From contig NZ_JAIFZO010000002.1 of assembly GCF_026341275.1 (NCBI RefSeq), positions 1,376,361 through 1,440,360 on the forward strand: 64,000 bases of DNA. The letters are read 5' to 3'. The DNA comes from Streptomyces ortus (GTDB lineage Bacteria; Actinomycetota; Actinomycetes; Streptomycetales; Streptomycetaceae). Below, piece after piece: positions 45,465 to 52,903 of this stretch. The translations under genes were made by a program, and so were the position numbers. Every line of letters begins with the position of its first letter. Positions within the stretch are counted from its first letter, which is position 1. The notes under the pieces were generated by a model. It worked only from the letters and a program-made list of their open reading frames with translations, made no database searches and was not told where the DNA came from.

Positions 45465-46751
45465 ATGGCGGGAGCCAGGGGGCCGAGGTTCCCGTACGTA
45501 CTGCTGGCGACCTGGGGCCTGACCAGACTGCTGCTCCTGCTCTTCGTCTTCAAGGTGTTCGTCTTCCCCGGCCCGGACGTCACGAGCGACGTCTCGGTGA
45601 CCTACCACAACTGGTACGAGGTCCTGCGCACCGGCACCTTCCCGCTCAACGACGTCACCTGGCAGTACCCGCCCGCCGCCGCCCTCGCGATCCTCTCCCC
45701 CGCGCTCCTGCCCTTCCTCGCCTATACGCAGGCGTTCTTCGTCCTGGCCTGCGCCGCCGACCTGATCGCACTCGGCCTGCTCCTGTACGCGGCCCGGCGG
45801 CCCGGCGGGTCGGTGCCGGTGTCGGTGCGCGGCGTCTGGGTGTGGGTGATCGGCGTCCCCCTTCTCGGGCCGACCGTGTACGCGCGCTACGACGTCATGG
45901 TGACCGCCGTCGCCGTGGCCGCGCTCCTCGCGGGCGTCCGGCACCCGAGGGTGATGGGCGTCCTCGCCGCGCTCGGCGCGATGCTGAAGGTGTGGCCGCT
46001 GCTGCTGCTCGTGGGTACGACCGGGCGCAGGGCCTGGGGCGCCGCCGCGGCCACGGCGGCGGCCGTCGCGCTGGTGTTCGTCGTGTCGATGCCGGGCGCG
46101 TTCGCGTTCCTGACCTTCCAGCGCGACCGCGGCACCGAGGTCGAGTCCCTGGGCTCGCTGGTCTTCCACATCGCCCGGCACCACGGCTGGGAGGGCCAGG
46201 TCCTGCTCAACTACGGCTCGGTGGAATTCCTCGGCCCGTACGTCGACGTGGTGAGCACGGTGGCGCTGATGCTGACCGGGCTGGCCTTCGGCTGGATGCT
46301 CCTGTGGCGGCTGTGCGCGACCCGCTTCCTGGTGCACACGGCCGCCGACGCCGCGTTCATGGCGGTCCTGCTGTTCACCACGACGAGCCGGGTCATCAGC
46401 CCGCAGTACCTGGTGTGGCTGGTCGGTCTTGCCGCCGTGTGCCTGGTCTTCCGCGGCAGCCGGATGGGGTGGCCCGCGGTGATGGTGCTGGTGGCGTGCC
46501 TGTTCACGGTCCTGGAGTTCCCGATCTTCTTCGCGGACGTCGTCGCCAGCACCGATCTCGGCATCGAACTGCTCGTGATCCGCAACGGTCTGCTGGTCGC
46601 GGCGACCGTCACGGCGGGCGTGCTCCTGTGGCGCGACACCGTGTCGTACGCGGACCCGGCGGCCGAGGCACCCAGCCGACCGACACCCGCCGACGCCACC
46701 GATGCCACCGATGCCACCGATGCCACCGACGAGGAATCCCTGACCTCCTGA
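45465..46751 (+). CDS. GT87 / DUF2029-type polyprenol-dependent mannosyltransferase-like membrane protein
   Basis: A 428-residue integral membrane protein with about ten helices. The first helix (FPYVLLATWGLTRLLLLLFVF) and a following extracytoplasmic TYHNWYEVLRTGTFPLNDVTWQYPPAA loop hold the Asp and Tyr/Pro motif of GT-C transferases using polyprenyl-phosphate mannose. The mycobacterial counterpart by position is Rv2181, an alpha-1,2-mannosyltransferase. ATG at 45465 has GAGG nine bases upstream; ATG at 45399 would add 22 residues. The C terminus has an ATD tripeptide repeat. Confidence 0.82.
   Translation: MAGARGPRFPYVLLATWGLTRLLLLLFVFKVFVFPGPDVTSDVSVTYHNWYEVLRTGTFPLNDVTWQYPPAAALAILSPALLPFLAYTQAFFVLACAADLIALGLLLYAARRPGGSVPVSVRGVWVWVIGVPLLGPTVYARYDVMVTAVAVAALLAGVRHPRVMGVLAALGAMLKVWPLLLLVGTTGRRAWGAAAATAAAVALVFVVSMPGAFAFLTFQRDRGTEVESLGSLVFHIARHHGWEGQVLLNYGSVEFLGPYVDVVSTVALMLTGLAFGWMLLWRLCATRFLVHTAADAAFMAVLLFTTTSRVISPQYLVWLVGLAAVCLVFRGSRMGWPAVMVLVACLFTVLEFPIFFADVVASTDLGIELLVIRNGLLVAATVTAGVLLWRDTVSYADPAAEAPSRPTPADATDATDATDATDEESLTS
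46690..46730 (+). repeat. 9-bp tandem repeat at the end of the GT87 gene
   Basis: Four units of GCCACCGAT-type sequence encode ATDATDATDATD in frame, before DEESLTS and the stop. Confidence 0.75.
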
Positions 46752-46777
46752 CGCCACGCACGCGGCGCGCGCCTCGC

Positions 46778-47491
46778 TCAGCGGTTCTCGAACAGCGCGA
46801 TGCCGGCCGCGTCGGCGAAGCGCGGGGTCTCCGCCTCCGCGACCATCAGCGCGGCGATCCCCGCGCGCGGCGCCCTGGGCGGGATCAGACGCGGTGCGAA
46901 CTCATCGGCGCGTACGAGGTGTCCGTTGCCCCGGTAGGGCCCGTCGGTCAGCGGCCCGGCGTGGACGGTGGTCCCGCCCGCCTCCCGGACGGCACGGTCG
47001 GCGGCGTCCTTCGCGTCCCACTCGTGGCGCAGGACGCGCTTGAGGAGGGCGCCGTTGAACGCGCCGAGCGCTCCCTGGGTGCCCCCCATGCCCAGCGAGG
47101 TGAGCCAGATGACGCGGGGCCCGGCCGAGGCGATCTGGCGGGCGCCCTCGGAGAGAACCGCGGGGTCCTGCTTCCTGGTGACGCCCAGACCGCTCACGAC
47201 GACGTCGGCGCCCTCGACGGCGGCGGCGACGCTGCCGGGTTCGGTCACGTCCGCCCGGACCACCCGCAGGTTCGCGGAGGCAGGGACCCGGGCCTCTTCC
47301 GGTATCCGGACATCTTCCGGTATCCGGACGTCTTCAGGTATCCGGACGTCCTCCGGCATCCGGACGTCCTCCGGCATCCGGACCTGTTCCGGCCGGCGGG
47401 CCAGCGCCACGACCTCGTGCCCGCGCTCCAGTGCGCGGGCCACCACCAGCCGGCCGGTCAGTCCGGTGGAACCGAGTACAGCGATCTTCAC
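46778..47491 (-). CDS. NAD(P)-binding NmrA/SDR-like protein with hexapeptide expansion
   Basis: A 237-residue atypical short-chain-dehydrogenase fold. The N-terminal nucleotide motif is KIAVLGSTGLTGRLVVARALERGHEVVALARRPEQV (residues 2-37). Directly after it, five tandem hexapeptides of the form R-(M/I)-P-E-(D/E)-(V/A) interrupt the fold, replacing the usual short loop before the VVRADVTEP strand. IWLTSLGMGG and AGPLTDGP follow. There is no YxxxK site, so a redox sensor or flavin reductase-like role is more likely than classical SDR catalysis. GTG at 47491 with GGAG upstream. Divergent from a LysR gene. Confidence 0.85.
   Translation of the reverse strand: MKIAVLGSTGLTGRLVVARALERGHEVVALARRPEQVRMPEDVRMPEDVRIPEDVRIPEDVRIPEEARVPASANLRVVRADVTEPGSVAAAVEGADVVVSGLGVTRKQDPAVLSEGARQIASAGPRVIWLTSLGMGGTQGALGAFNGALLKRVLRHEWDAKDAADRAVREAGGTTVHAGPLTDGPYRGNGHLVRADEFAPRLIPPRAPRAGIAALMVAEAETPRFADAAGIALFENR
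47297..47386 (-). repeat. five in-frame 18-bp tandem repeats
   Basis: Units of the type TCCGGATACCGGAAGATG-like sequence (minus strand; bases vary between copies) encode R(M/I)PED(V) five times inside the NAD(P)-binding protein gene. The multiple-of-three unit keeps the frame open. Confidence 0.85.
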
Positions 47492-47560
47492 GGGAGTCTC
47501 CAGTCCAAGGGATGCGCGGTACGCCGACCGCTCGCCTTCGACGCTAGAAGCAGGCATCAT

Positions 47561-47583
47561 TAACTGCAAATGCAATCTAGTTA
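47561..47583. promoter_or_regulatory. LysR-type operator candidate in the divergent gap
   Basis: TAACT-N13-AGTTA containing TGCAAATGCA, within an A/T-richer island between the NAD(P)-binding gene and the LysR gene, 18 bp before the LysR ATG. Typical place and size for a LysR autoregulatory site. Confidence 0.45.
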
Positions 47584-47600
47584 CGACTGGATTTACCTCT

Positions 47601-48533
47601 ATGCAACTTGATTTGAATCTGCTGACCGCTCTCGACGCGCTGCTGGAAGAGGGCAGCGTGACGGACGCCGCCGCCCGCTTGCATGTCTCCCCTCCCGCGA
47701 TGAGCCGCACCCTGGGCCGTATCCGCCGCGCCACCGGTGACGAGATCCTGGTCCGCACCGGCCGCACGATGACGCCCACGCCCCGCGCCCTCGCCCTGCG
47801 CGCGACCGTGCACGAGCTGGTCCAGCAGGCCCGGACCGTCCTGTCCCCCGACACGGAGGTCGACCCGGCGGCGCTGGAGCGGACCTTCATCCTGAAGTGG
47901 CACGACGCCCTGGCCGCGGCGGCCGGCCCGCACCTGATCCGCGCCCTGCGGGCCGAGGCCCCCGGAGTGCGGCTGCGTTTCCTGGCGGAGGCCAGTACCG
48001 ACGCCCACGACCCGCGCCGGGGGGACATCGACCTCGAAGCCGGCGCCGGCGAGCCCTCCTCGCCCGAGATCAGGCACGAGGTCGTGGGGTACGACCGGCT
48101 GGTCCTGGCCCTGCGCCCGTCCCACCCGCTGTGTGACGGCGACGGCCCCCTCGGGCTGGAGGACTACGTGGCCGCCGAGCACATCACCGTCTCCCGCCGG
48201 GGACGACTGCGCGACCCCATCGACGACGTGCTGGAGGCCCGGGGCCTGAGCCGTCGGGTCGTGGCCGCCGCCCCGACGGCCGCCACGGCGCTGCAGTTCG
48301 TCCGCCACCACGACCTGGTCGCCGCGGTGCCCCGCCTGATCAGCCGCCCTCTCCTGGACGGTCTGGGCCTGCGTGTCCGGCCGCTGCCGCTGCCCATGCC
48401 CGACGTCCCCGTCCAACTGGCCTGGCACCAGCGCTACGACAACGACCCGGCGCACACCTGGCTGCGCCGGCACGCCCGTACCGCCCTGCACCACGCGTGC
48501 GCCGCCACCGACGACGTGGCCCCGGACCCGTGA
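47601..48533 (+). CDS. LysR-family transcriptional regulator
   Basis: A 310-residue regulator. The N-terminal helix-turn-helix reads LLEEGSVTDAAARLHVSPPAMSRTLGRIRRATGDEILVRTG (about residues 14-54), followed by a LysR substrate-binding domain (HLIRALRAEAPGVRLRFL and after). ATG at 47601 without an obvious ribosome-binding site. It probably controls the divergent NAD(P)-binding gene. The pair looks like an accessory insertion in an otherwise conserved region. Confidence 0.92.
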   Translation: MQLDLNLLTALDALLEEGSVTDAAARLHVSPPAMSRTLGRIRRATGDEILVRTGRTMTPTPRALALRATVHELVQQARTVLSPDTEVDPAALERTFILKWHDALAAAAGPHLIRALRAEAPGVRLRFLAEASTDAHDPRRGDIDLEAGAGEPSSPEIRHEVVGYDRLVLALRPSHPLCDGDGPLGLEDYVAAEHITVSRRGRLRDPIDDVLEARGLSRRVVAAAPTAATALQFVRHHDLVAAVPRLISRPLLDGLGLRVRPLPLPMPDVPVQLAWHQRYDNDPAHTWLRRHARTALHHACAATDDVAPDP

Positions 48534-48589
48534 CGGCCGCCGTCACCCCGTGAACGGCCACACCACGACCCTTCAGCGGATGCGGCACA

Positions 48590-48862
48590 TCAGCGGACGC
48601 GGCGGATCCGGACAGGGCCACGGGCCTTCGCCGGTTCGACGACCCGGCCGCCCTGGGTGATCTCCACCTCGCCGGCCTCGACCAGCCGCCGGGCCGCGCG
48701 GCGGGCGGGTTCCATGAGCGCGCGCCAGCCGTCGTCGTCGCCCGGGTAGGCCGCCCGCGCGGCGTCGGAGGGGCAGATCGTCGCGGTCGGGGCACGCTGC
48801 TCCAGCAACTCCAGGATGACCCGCTCCAGGTCCCGGCCGGCCTGCCGCTCGCTGTCCGTCAC
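48590..48862 (-). CDS. DUF3253 protein
   Basis: A 90-residue protein: ILELLEQRAPTATICPSDAARAAYPGDDDGWRALMEPARRAARRLVEAGEVEITQGGRVV. The pattern is a winged-helix-like fold typical of DUF3253, function unknown. GTG at 48862 used; an ATG 12 codons upstream (48898) is possible. No ribosome-binding site decides it. Confidence 0.8.
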   Translation of the reverse strand: MTDSERQAGRDLERVILELLEQRAPTATICPSDAARAAYPGDDDGWRALMEPARRAARRLVEAGEVEITQGGRVVEPAKARGPVRIRRVR

Positions 48863-48919
48863 ACGACCAGGGTCGCACCGGCCCCACCGTCCGGCCATCG
48901 CGGCACAACGAAGCGACCA

Positions 48920-48945
48920 GGAGGGGGCCAGGAACGGCCCCCTCC
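48920..48945 (-). terminator. terminator of the metallopeptidase lipoprotein gene
   Basis: Perfect 10-bp arms (48920-48929 and 48936-48945), 6-nt loop, 34 bp beyond the minus-strand stop at 48979. Confidence 0.7.
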
Positions 48946-48978
48946 CTCGTCACGCGAGCCCCGTCACACGAGGCCGGG

Positions 48979-50250
48979 TCACCCCGAGCCCACGTCACGC
49001 GAACCCCCTCCCACGAGCCGCTCCCGCAGATACTCCCGCCACAGCTCCGTGAATTCCTCCGGCGAGGTGTCCAGCACCTCCCGCAGCCCCGCCTCCACCG
49101 CACCCGCGCGCGTCTCGTGCGCCCCCACGGTCCGGTAGAACTCGCCCAGCCGCGCCTCGCCCCACCGCTCGGCGATCATCAGGCAGGCCAGCCACCCGCT
49201 CTCGTACGCCCGCGCCAGCTTCCCCGCGTCCCCGCCGAACCCGAAGTCCCCGTCCTCGGGCAGCGCGTCCGGCACGCGTCCGTCCAGCACCGCGCGGGTC
49301 AGCTCGGGCGCGGCCTGCGCCGCCGTGCGGCCGGTGCCCAGATAGCCGACCCAGTCCGCGTACCCCTCCGACAGCCACAGCGGGGTCGCCGCCGAGGTCG
49401 AGGCGCGGGTCGCGACATGGGTCGTCTCGTGGGTGAGCACGACCTGCCGTCCGAAGGAACCCAGCACCCCGTACGCGTCCGGGTTCACGATGATCCGGTC
49501 GGCGGGCGCCTTCCCGGAACCTCCCGCCTCCCCCGTGGTGACCGCAGCGATCCCCCGGTACCCGGAAGCGGGCGCCCCCAGCAGCTCCGCCATGCCCTCC
49601 AGCGACTTCGGTACGAGGACGACGATCCGCCCCGGCCACGTCCCGTGCCACGCCTGCCGCACCGCGGGCACCGCACGGTCCGCCAGGCCCGCGTAACCGC
49701 GCAGCGTGCCCCGGGACTGCCCGACCCCCAGGACGAGGCTGTGCTCGCCGTGCAGGGCCATCACGGCCCCCTGTTCCCACAGCTGTCGGCTCGCGTCGGC
49801 CGCGGGCCGGTCGGCGCTCACGTACCAGCGGCCCTCGGCGCGGGTGAGGCTCAGCGTGCGGGCGGTGACGACGGGCGCCCGGTCGTAGCCGGCTATGCGG
49901 TAGCGCAGCTCCGCGTCGGCCGTGGCGCGGGCGCCCGAGCGGTGGAAGCCGGTCACGCGGTACGACCACTCGGTCAGCGGGACCGCCCGCCGGTTCCTGA
50001 ACTCCGTACGCGCCCCGGCCCGTTCGGAGGTGGCGTCGGAGCCGGGCGGCGCCGTCGCCACGAAGGCCTCCTCGTCGCCGTCGCGCACCGCCGCCGCCCG
50101 CCGGTCCAGTACCTGGCGGACCCCGGCGGACGCCGCGTCGGTCCCGGCGGAGCCGCCGCAGCCGACCAGCCCCGTCAGACCGGCAAGCCCCGTGAGGCCC
50201 GCCAGCAACAGCCCCACGACCCTCTTCGGCGCACGTCCACGACCAGCCAC
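48979..50250 (-). CDS. putative secreted zinc metallopeptidase lipoprotein
   Basis: A 423-residue protein. A basic N terminus and hydrophobic segment end in the lipobox LVGC (Cys near residue 31), so it is a lipoprotein. After an NTF2-like first half (RQVLDRRAAAVRDGDEEAFVA, LRYRIAGYDRAPVV), the second half carries HETTH (HExxH) and a downstream SEGYADWVG glutamate, the gluzincin arrangement. AYESGWLACLMIAERWG and the C-terminal FTELWREYLRERL segment are as in peptidase MA-like proteins. The substrate is unknown. It is followed on the same strand by NlpC/P60 hydrolases, suggesting an envelope role. ATG at 50250. Confidence 0.82.
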   Translation of the reverse strand: MAGRGRAPKRVVGLLLAGLTGLAGLTGLVGCGGSAGTDAASAGVRQVLDRRAAAVRDGDEEAFVATAPPGSDATSERAGARTEFRNRRAVPLTEWSYRVTGFHRSGARATADAELRYRIAGYDRAPVVTARTLSLTRAEGRWYVSADRPAADASRQLWEQGAVMALHGEHSLVLGVGQSRGTLRGYAGLADRAVPAVRQAWHGTWPGRIVVLVPKSLEGMAELLGAPASGYRGIAAVTTGEAGGSGKAPADRIIVNPDAYGVLGSFGRQVVLTHETTHVATRASTSAATPLWLSEGYADWVGYLGTGRTAAQAAPELTRAVLDGRVPDALPEDGDFGFGGDAGKLARAYESGWLACLMIAERWGEARLGEFYRTVGAHETRAGAVEAGLREVLDTSPEEFTELWREYLRERLVGGGSRDVGSG

Positions 50251-50282
50251 GATTCTGATCGTACGGCGCGGACCGCGACGGG

Positions 50283-51305
50283 TCAGGGGCGCGTGACGGC
50301 CGAGACGGGCATCATGCCCACCGGGTCGTAGCGCACCGCGGCACCCGGGTAGGGCGCGTGGACCACCTGCCCGTTGCCCACGTACATCCCGACATGGCTC
50401 GCGTCGTCCCGGTAGGTGACGAGGTCACCGGGCTGCGCCTGGGAGAGCGGCACCTGCCGTCCGGCGTGCGCCTGGGCCTGCGAGGTGCGCGGCAGACCGA
50501 CCCCGGCCTGCGCGTACGACCACTGGGTGAGGCCCGAACAGTCGAAGCCGGAGGGGCCGTTGGCGCCCCAGATGTACGGGCGGCCGACGGCGGAGCGGGC
50601 CGCGGCGACGGCTGCGGCGGCGCGGCCCGAGGACGGGACGGCGCCGGTGAGGTCGGGGGTCCGGCCGGAACGGGAGGTCCGGTCGTAGGCGGCGCGGTCG
50701 GCGTCCGGCATCGAGTTGAGCAGCCGCCGCGCCTTGGCCAGCTTCCGCTCGACGGTGCGTTTGTGGCGGGCGACGGCCGCGCGGCTGCGGTCCAGTTCGG
50801 CGAGCTTGCCGGTCGCCTCCGCGCGTTCCTGGGCGAGGTCGCGCATGGCCGTCTGCAGTTTCCTGAGCTCCCCGGCCTGGCGGACGCCGATCCGGTCGAG
50901 CGCGGCGGCCTTGTCCAGGTACTCGTCGGGGTCGTCGGAGAACATCAGGGCCAGCGAGGGGTCGAGGCCGCCGGAGCGGTACTGGGCCCCGGCGAGCGAA
51001 CCGAGCGCGTCCCGCATGGTGTTGACGCGTTCCTGATGCCTGGCGATCCGGTCCTGCGCCCTGTCCACCTCGTCGTGCAGGAGATCGGCGCGCTCGTCGG
51101 CCTTGTTGTACGACTCGGTGGCGTGCTCCGCCTCCTCGTACAGGCGGTCCACCTCCGCGCGGTTGTCGTCCTGCGGTGCGGCGCCGGCCGGCAGGACGCC
51201 GAGGGCCGCTGCCGCGACGGTCAGTACGCACAGGGTGGCGCCTTTGGCGCCCCGGTCGAAGCCGGACGGTACAAGGCGGCGATGGGACCCCACAGGAAGC
51301 CGCAC
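50283..51305 (-). CDS. NlpC/P60 endopeptidase, coiled-coil type (first of two)
   Basis: A 340-residue exported peptidoglycan hydrolase. Signal peptide (about residues 1-43, cleaved after AGA), a long coiled coil (about 48-210) and a C-terminal NlpC/P60 domain with Cys in GFDCSGLTQWSY and His in DASHVGMYVGNGQVVHA. It cleaves the D-Glu to DAP bond of stem peptides. GTG at 51305 is immediately preceded by GGAAGGGA; GTG 12 bp further in is more favourable by spacing. It is a paralog of the next gene and probably arose by duplication. Confidence 0.92.
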   Translation of the reverse strand: MRLPVGSHRRLVPSGFDRGAKGATLCVLTVAAAALGVLPAGAAPQDDNRAEVDRLYEEAEHATESYNKADERADLLHDEVDRAQDRIARHQERVNTMRDALGSLAGAQYRSGGLDPSLALMFSDDPDEYLDKAAALDRIGVRQAGELRKLQTAMRDLAQERAEATGKLAELDRSRAAVARHKRTVERKLAKARRLLNSMPDADRAAYDRTSRSGRTPDLTGAVPSSGRAAAAVAAARSAVGRPYIWGANGPSGFDCSGLTQWSYAQAGVGLPRTSQAQAHAGRQVPLSQAQPGDLVTYRDDASHVGMYVGNGQVVHAPYPGAAVRYDPVGMMPVSAVTRP

Positions 51306-51403
51306 TCCCTTCCGCTGACGGACCCCCGGAGTTGGGGGAAACGCGCCAGACAGTAGTCGTGCGACTACGCGGTGGCCAAAGACCCATCCGGGTACACAAC
51401 GCG

Positions 51404-51439
51404 GCGCCCCGCCTCAGACGCAGGTCATGGGCGGGGCGC
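51404..51439 (-). terminator. terminator of the second NlpC/P60 gene
   Basis: 10-bp arms (51404-51413 and 51430-51439) with a 16-nt loop, about 80 bp beyond the stop at 51520. The rest of 51306-51519 shows no gene. Confidence 0.6.
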
Positions 51440-51519
51440 GGGGTCAGCGGCGGTCACCGGAATTCGCCCGTTCGGGCGGCGTGGCGAGCGGCCTCCGGGA
51501 CATTCCCGAGGCGCTGGGA

Positions 51520-52551
51520 TCAGACGCGGACACCGAACTGGAAGGAGCCGATGGTGCTCATCGACTCGAGCCGGACGACGGCGCCGGGCTTCGGCGCGTG
51601 CAGGACCACGCCGTTGCCGGCGTACAGGCCCACGTGCGCGAGGCTGTTGAAGAAGACCAGGTCGCCGGGCTTGAGGGCGCCGCGGCCGATCTTCACGCCG
51701 TCGTTCTGCTGCGTGTAGGTGGTCCGGCTTATGGACTGGCCGGCCTGGTTGTACGCCCACTGCGTCAGACCGGAGCAGTCGTAGGAGTTGGGGCCGCTGC
51801 CACCGGACACGTACGGCTTGCCCATCTGGGTCTTCGCGGCGGCGAGGGCGGCGGCACCGCGCTCGGAGGCGGGCGCCTCGTTGCCGAGCTCGACGCGGTC
51901 CCCGGCGTCACGGCTGGCGCGCGTGTCGGCGGTCTTGATGGCCGCCTGCTCCGCGGCCGTCAGGGTGTTGAGGAGCTGGCGCGCCTTGGCGAGCTTCTCC
52001 TGGACTTCCTTCTTCTTCTGGCCCAGGGTCTTGCGGGTGTCGGAGAGCTCCTTGAGCTTGCCGGCCGCTTCCTGCCGCTGCTGGGCGAGGACGCGCTGCT
52101 TGTCCTGGACCTTCTTCAGCGCCTCGACCTGCTGAGCGCTCAACTGGTCGATGGCGGACGCCTTGTCGAGGTAGTCGTCCGGGTCCGAGGAGAGGAACAG
52201 CTGCACGGAGGGGTCGACGGCGCCCGTGCGGTACTGGGAGCTGGCCATCAGACCGAGGCCGTCACGCATGGAGTTGAGATCGTCCTGGCCGCGGGCGACC
52301 TGGTCCTGGAGGGTGTCGATCTCCTTCTCCAGCTTCTCCTGCTTCTCCTCGGCGCCGTTGGCACGGTCCGTGGCCAGCGCGGACTCTTCGTAGAGCGCGT
52401 CGACCTTGGCCTTGACCTCGTCCTTGCCGGGCTTCTCGCTGGGGGCGGCGTTGGCAGCCTGCGAGCTGAGAGCAACGGCGGCAGCGGCGGCGGTGGTGAG
52501 CACGGTCACACGGGTGCGGCTCGGCTGCTTCGGTCGACGGTGGGACGCCAC
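51520..52551 (-). CDS. NlpC/P60 endopeptidase, coiled-coil type (second of two)
   Basis: A 343-residue paralog of the neighbouring hydrolase: signal peptide ending near SQAANAAPS, a coiled-coil region (about 45-200) and an NlpC/P60 domain with SYDCSGLTQWAYNQAG (Cys) and LAHVGLYAGNGVVLHAPKPG (His). GTG at 52551 has AAGGAG nine bases upstream and gives the homolog start MASHRRPKQPSRTR; ATG at 52569 is an alternative. The coiled coil resembles RipA/RipC-type regulatory segments, so activation by an FtsEX- or TPR-like partner is possible. Confidence 0.93.
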   Translation of the reverse strand: MASHRRPKQPSRTRVTVLTTAAAAAVALSSQAANAAPSEKPGKDEVKAKVDALYEESALATDRANGAEEKQEKLEKEIDTLQDQVARGQDDLNSMRDGLGLMASSQYRTGAVDPSVQLFLSSDPDDYLDKASAIDQLSAQQVEALKKVQDKQRVLAQQRQEAAGKLKELSDTRKTLGQKKKEVQEKLAKARQLLNTLTAAEQAAIKTADTRASRDAGDRVELGNEAPASERGAAALAAAKTQMGKPYVSGGSGPNSYDCSGLTQWAYNQAGQSISRTTYTQQNDGVKIGRGALKPGDLVFFNSLAHVGLYAGNGVVLHAPKPGAVVRLESMSTIGSFQFGVRV

Positions 52552-52903
52552 GGAGGCGAGCTCCTTCATTACCTCAGCCGCCCACCGAAGACGCCGGTTG
52601 GCGGTGCCCCTCCACCGTCACTCCCGATGAGTGATCACCCGAGTGGAGGTTCGACGCCTGACCCTAGTGACCACCTGTGATCAGTTCAAATCCTCCCCGG
52701 AAAAATCTCGGTCACCGATCGCATTCTTTACAATCAACTCACGTGCAGTAACGCTCGCTTGACCCTACGTTGCGTGAAGGTTTCGCCAACTCGGGCAAGA
52801 CGACCATGTGTTGCTCTTGGCGCGTACGAGACCCATGGGGCGTACGGGACATAACGACGCCACGGCCGGGCAAAGCGGCGAGGGTGCCCAGAAAGGGCGA
52901 CGC
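52552..52903. other. intergenic upstream region of the second NlpC/P60 gene
   Basis: About 350 bp, A/T-richer than its surroundings (for example GAAAAATCTCGG and TTCTTTACAATCAAC). A hairpin can form from CCTCCAC (52609-52615) and GTGGAGG (52643-52649). I searched for the c-di-AMP (ydaO) riboswitch blocks that often precede Streptomyces cell-wall hydrolases and did not find them. Promoters for the hydrolase must lie here; none is clear. Confidence 0.4.

Noticed and set aside
46778..48900. Genomic island or mobile element around the LysR pair
   Set aside because: No integrase, transposase, tRNA, or flanking repeats were seen; only context hints at acquisition.
52683..52691. tRNA T-loop-like GTTCAAATC
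   Set aside because: No matching T stem, anticodon arm or acceptor pairing could be drawn around it.
52552..52760. c-di-AMP (ydaO) riboswitch expected before cell-wall hydrolases
   Set aside because: The conserved CCCGAAnCCG-type and GGGTGAATC blocks are absent on the relevant strand.
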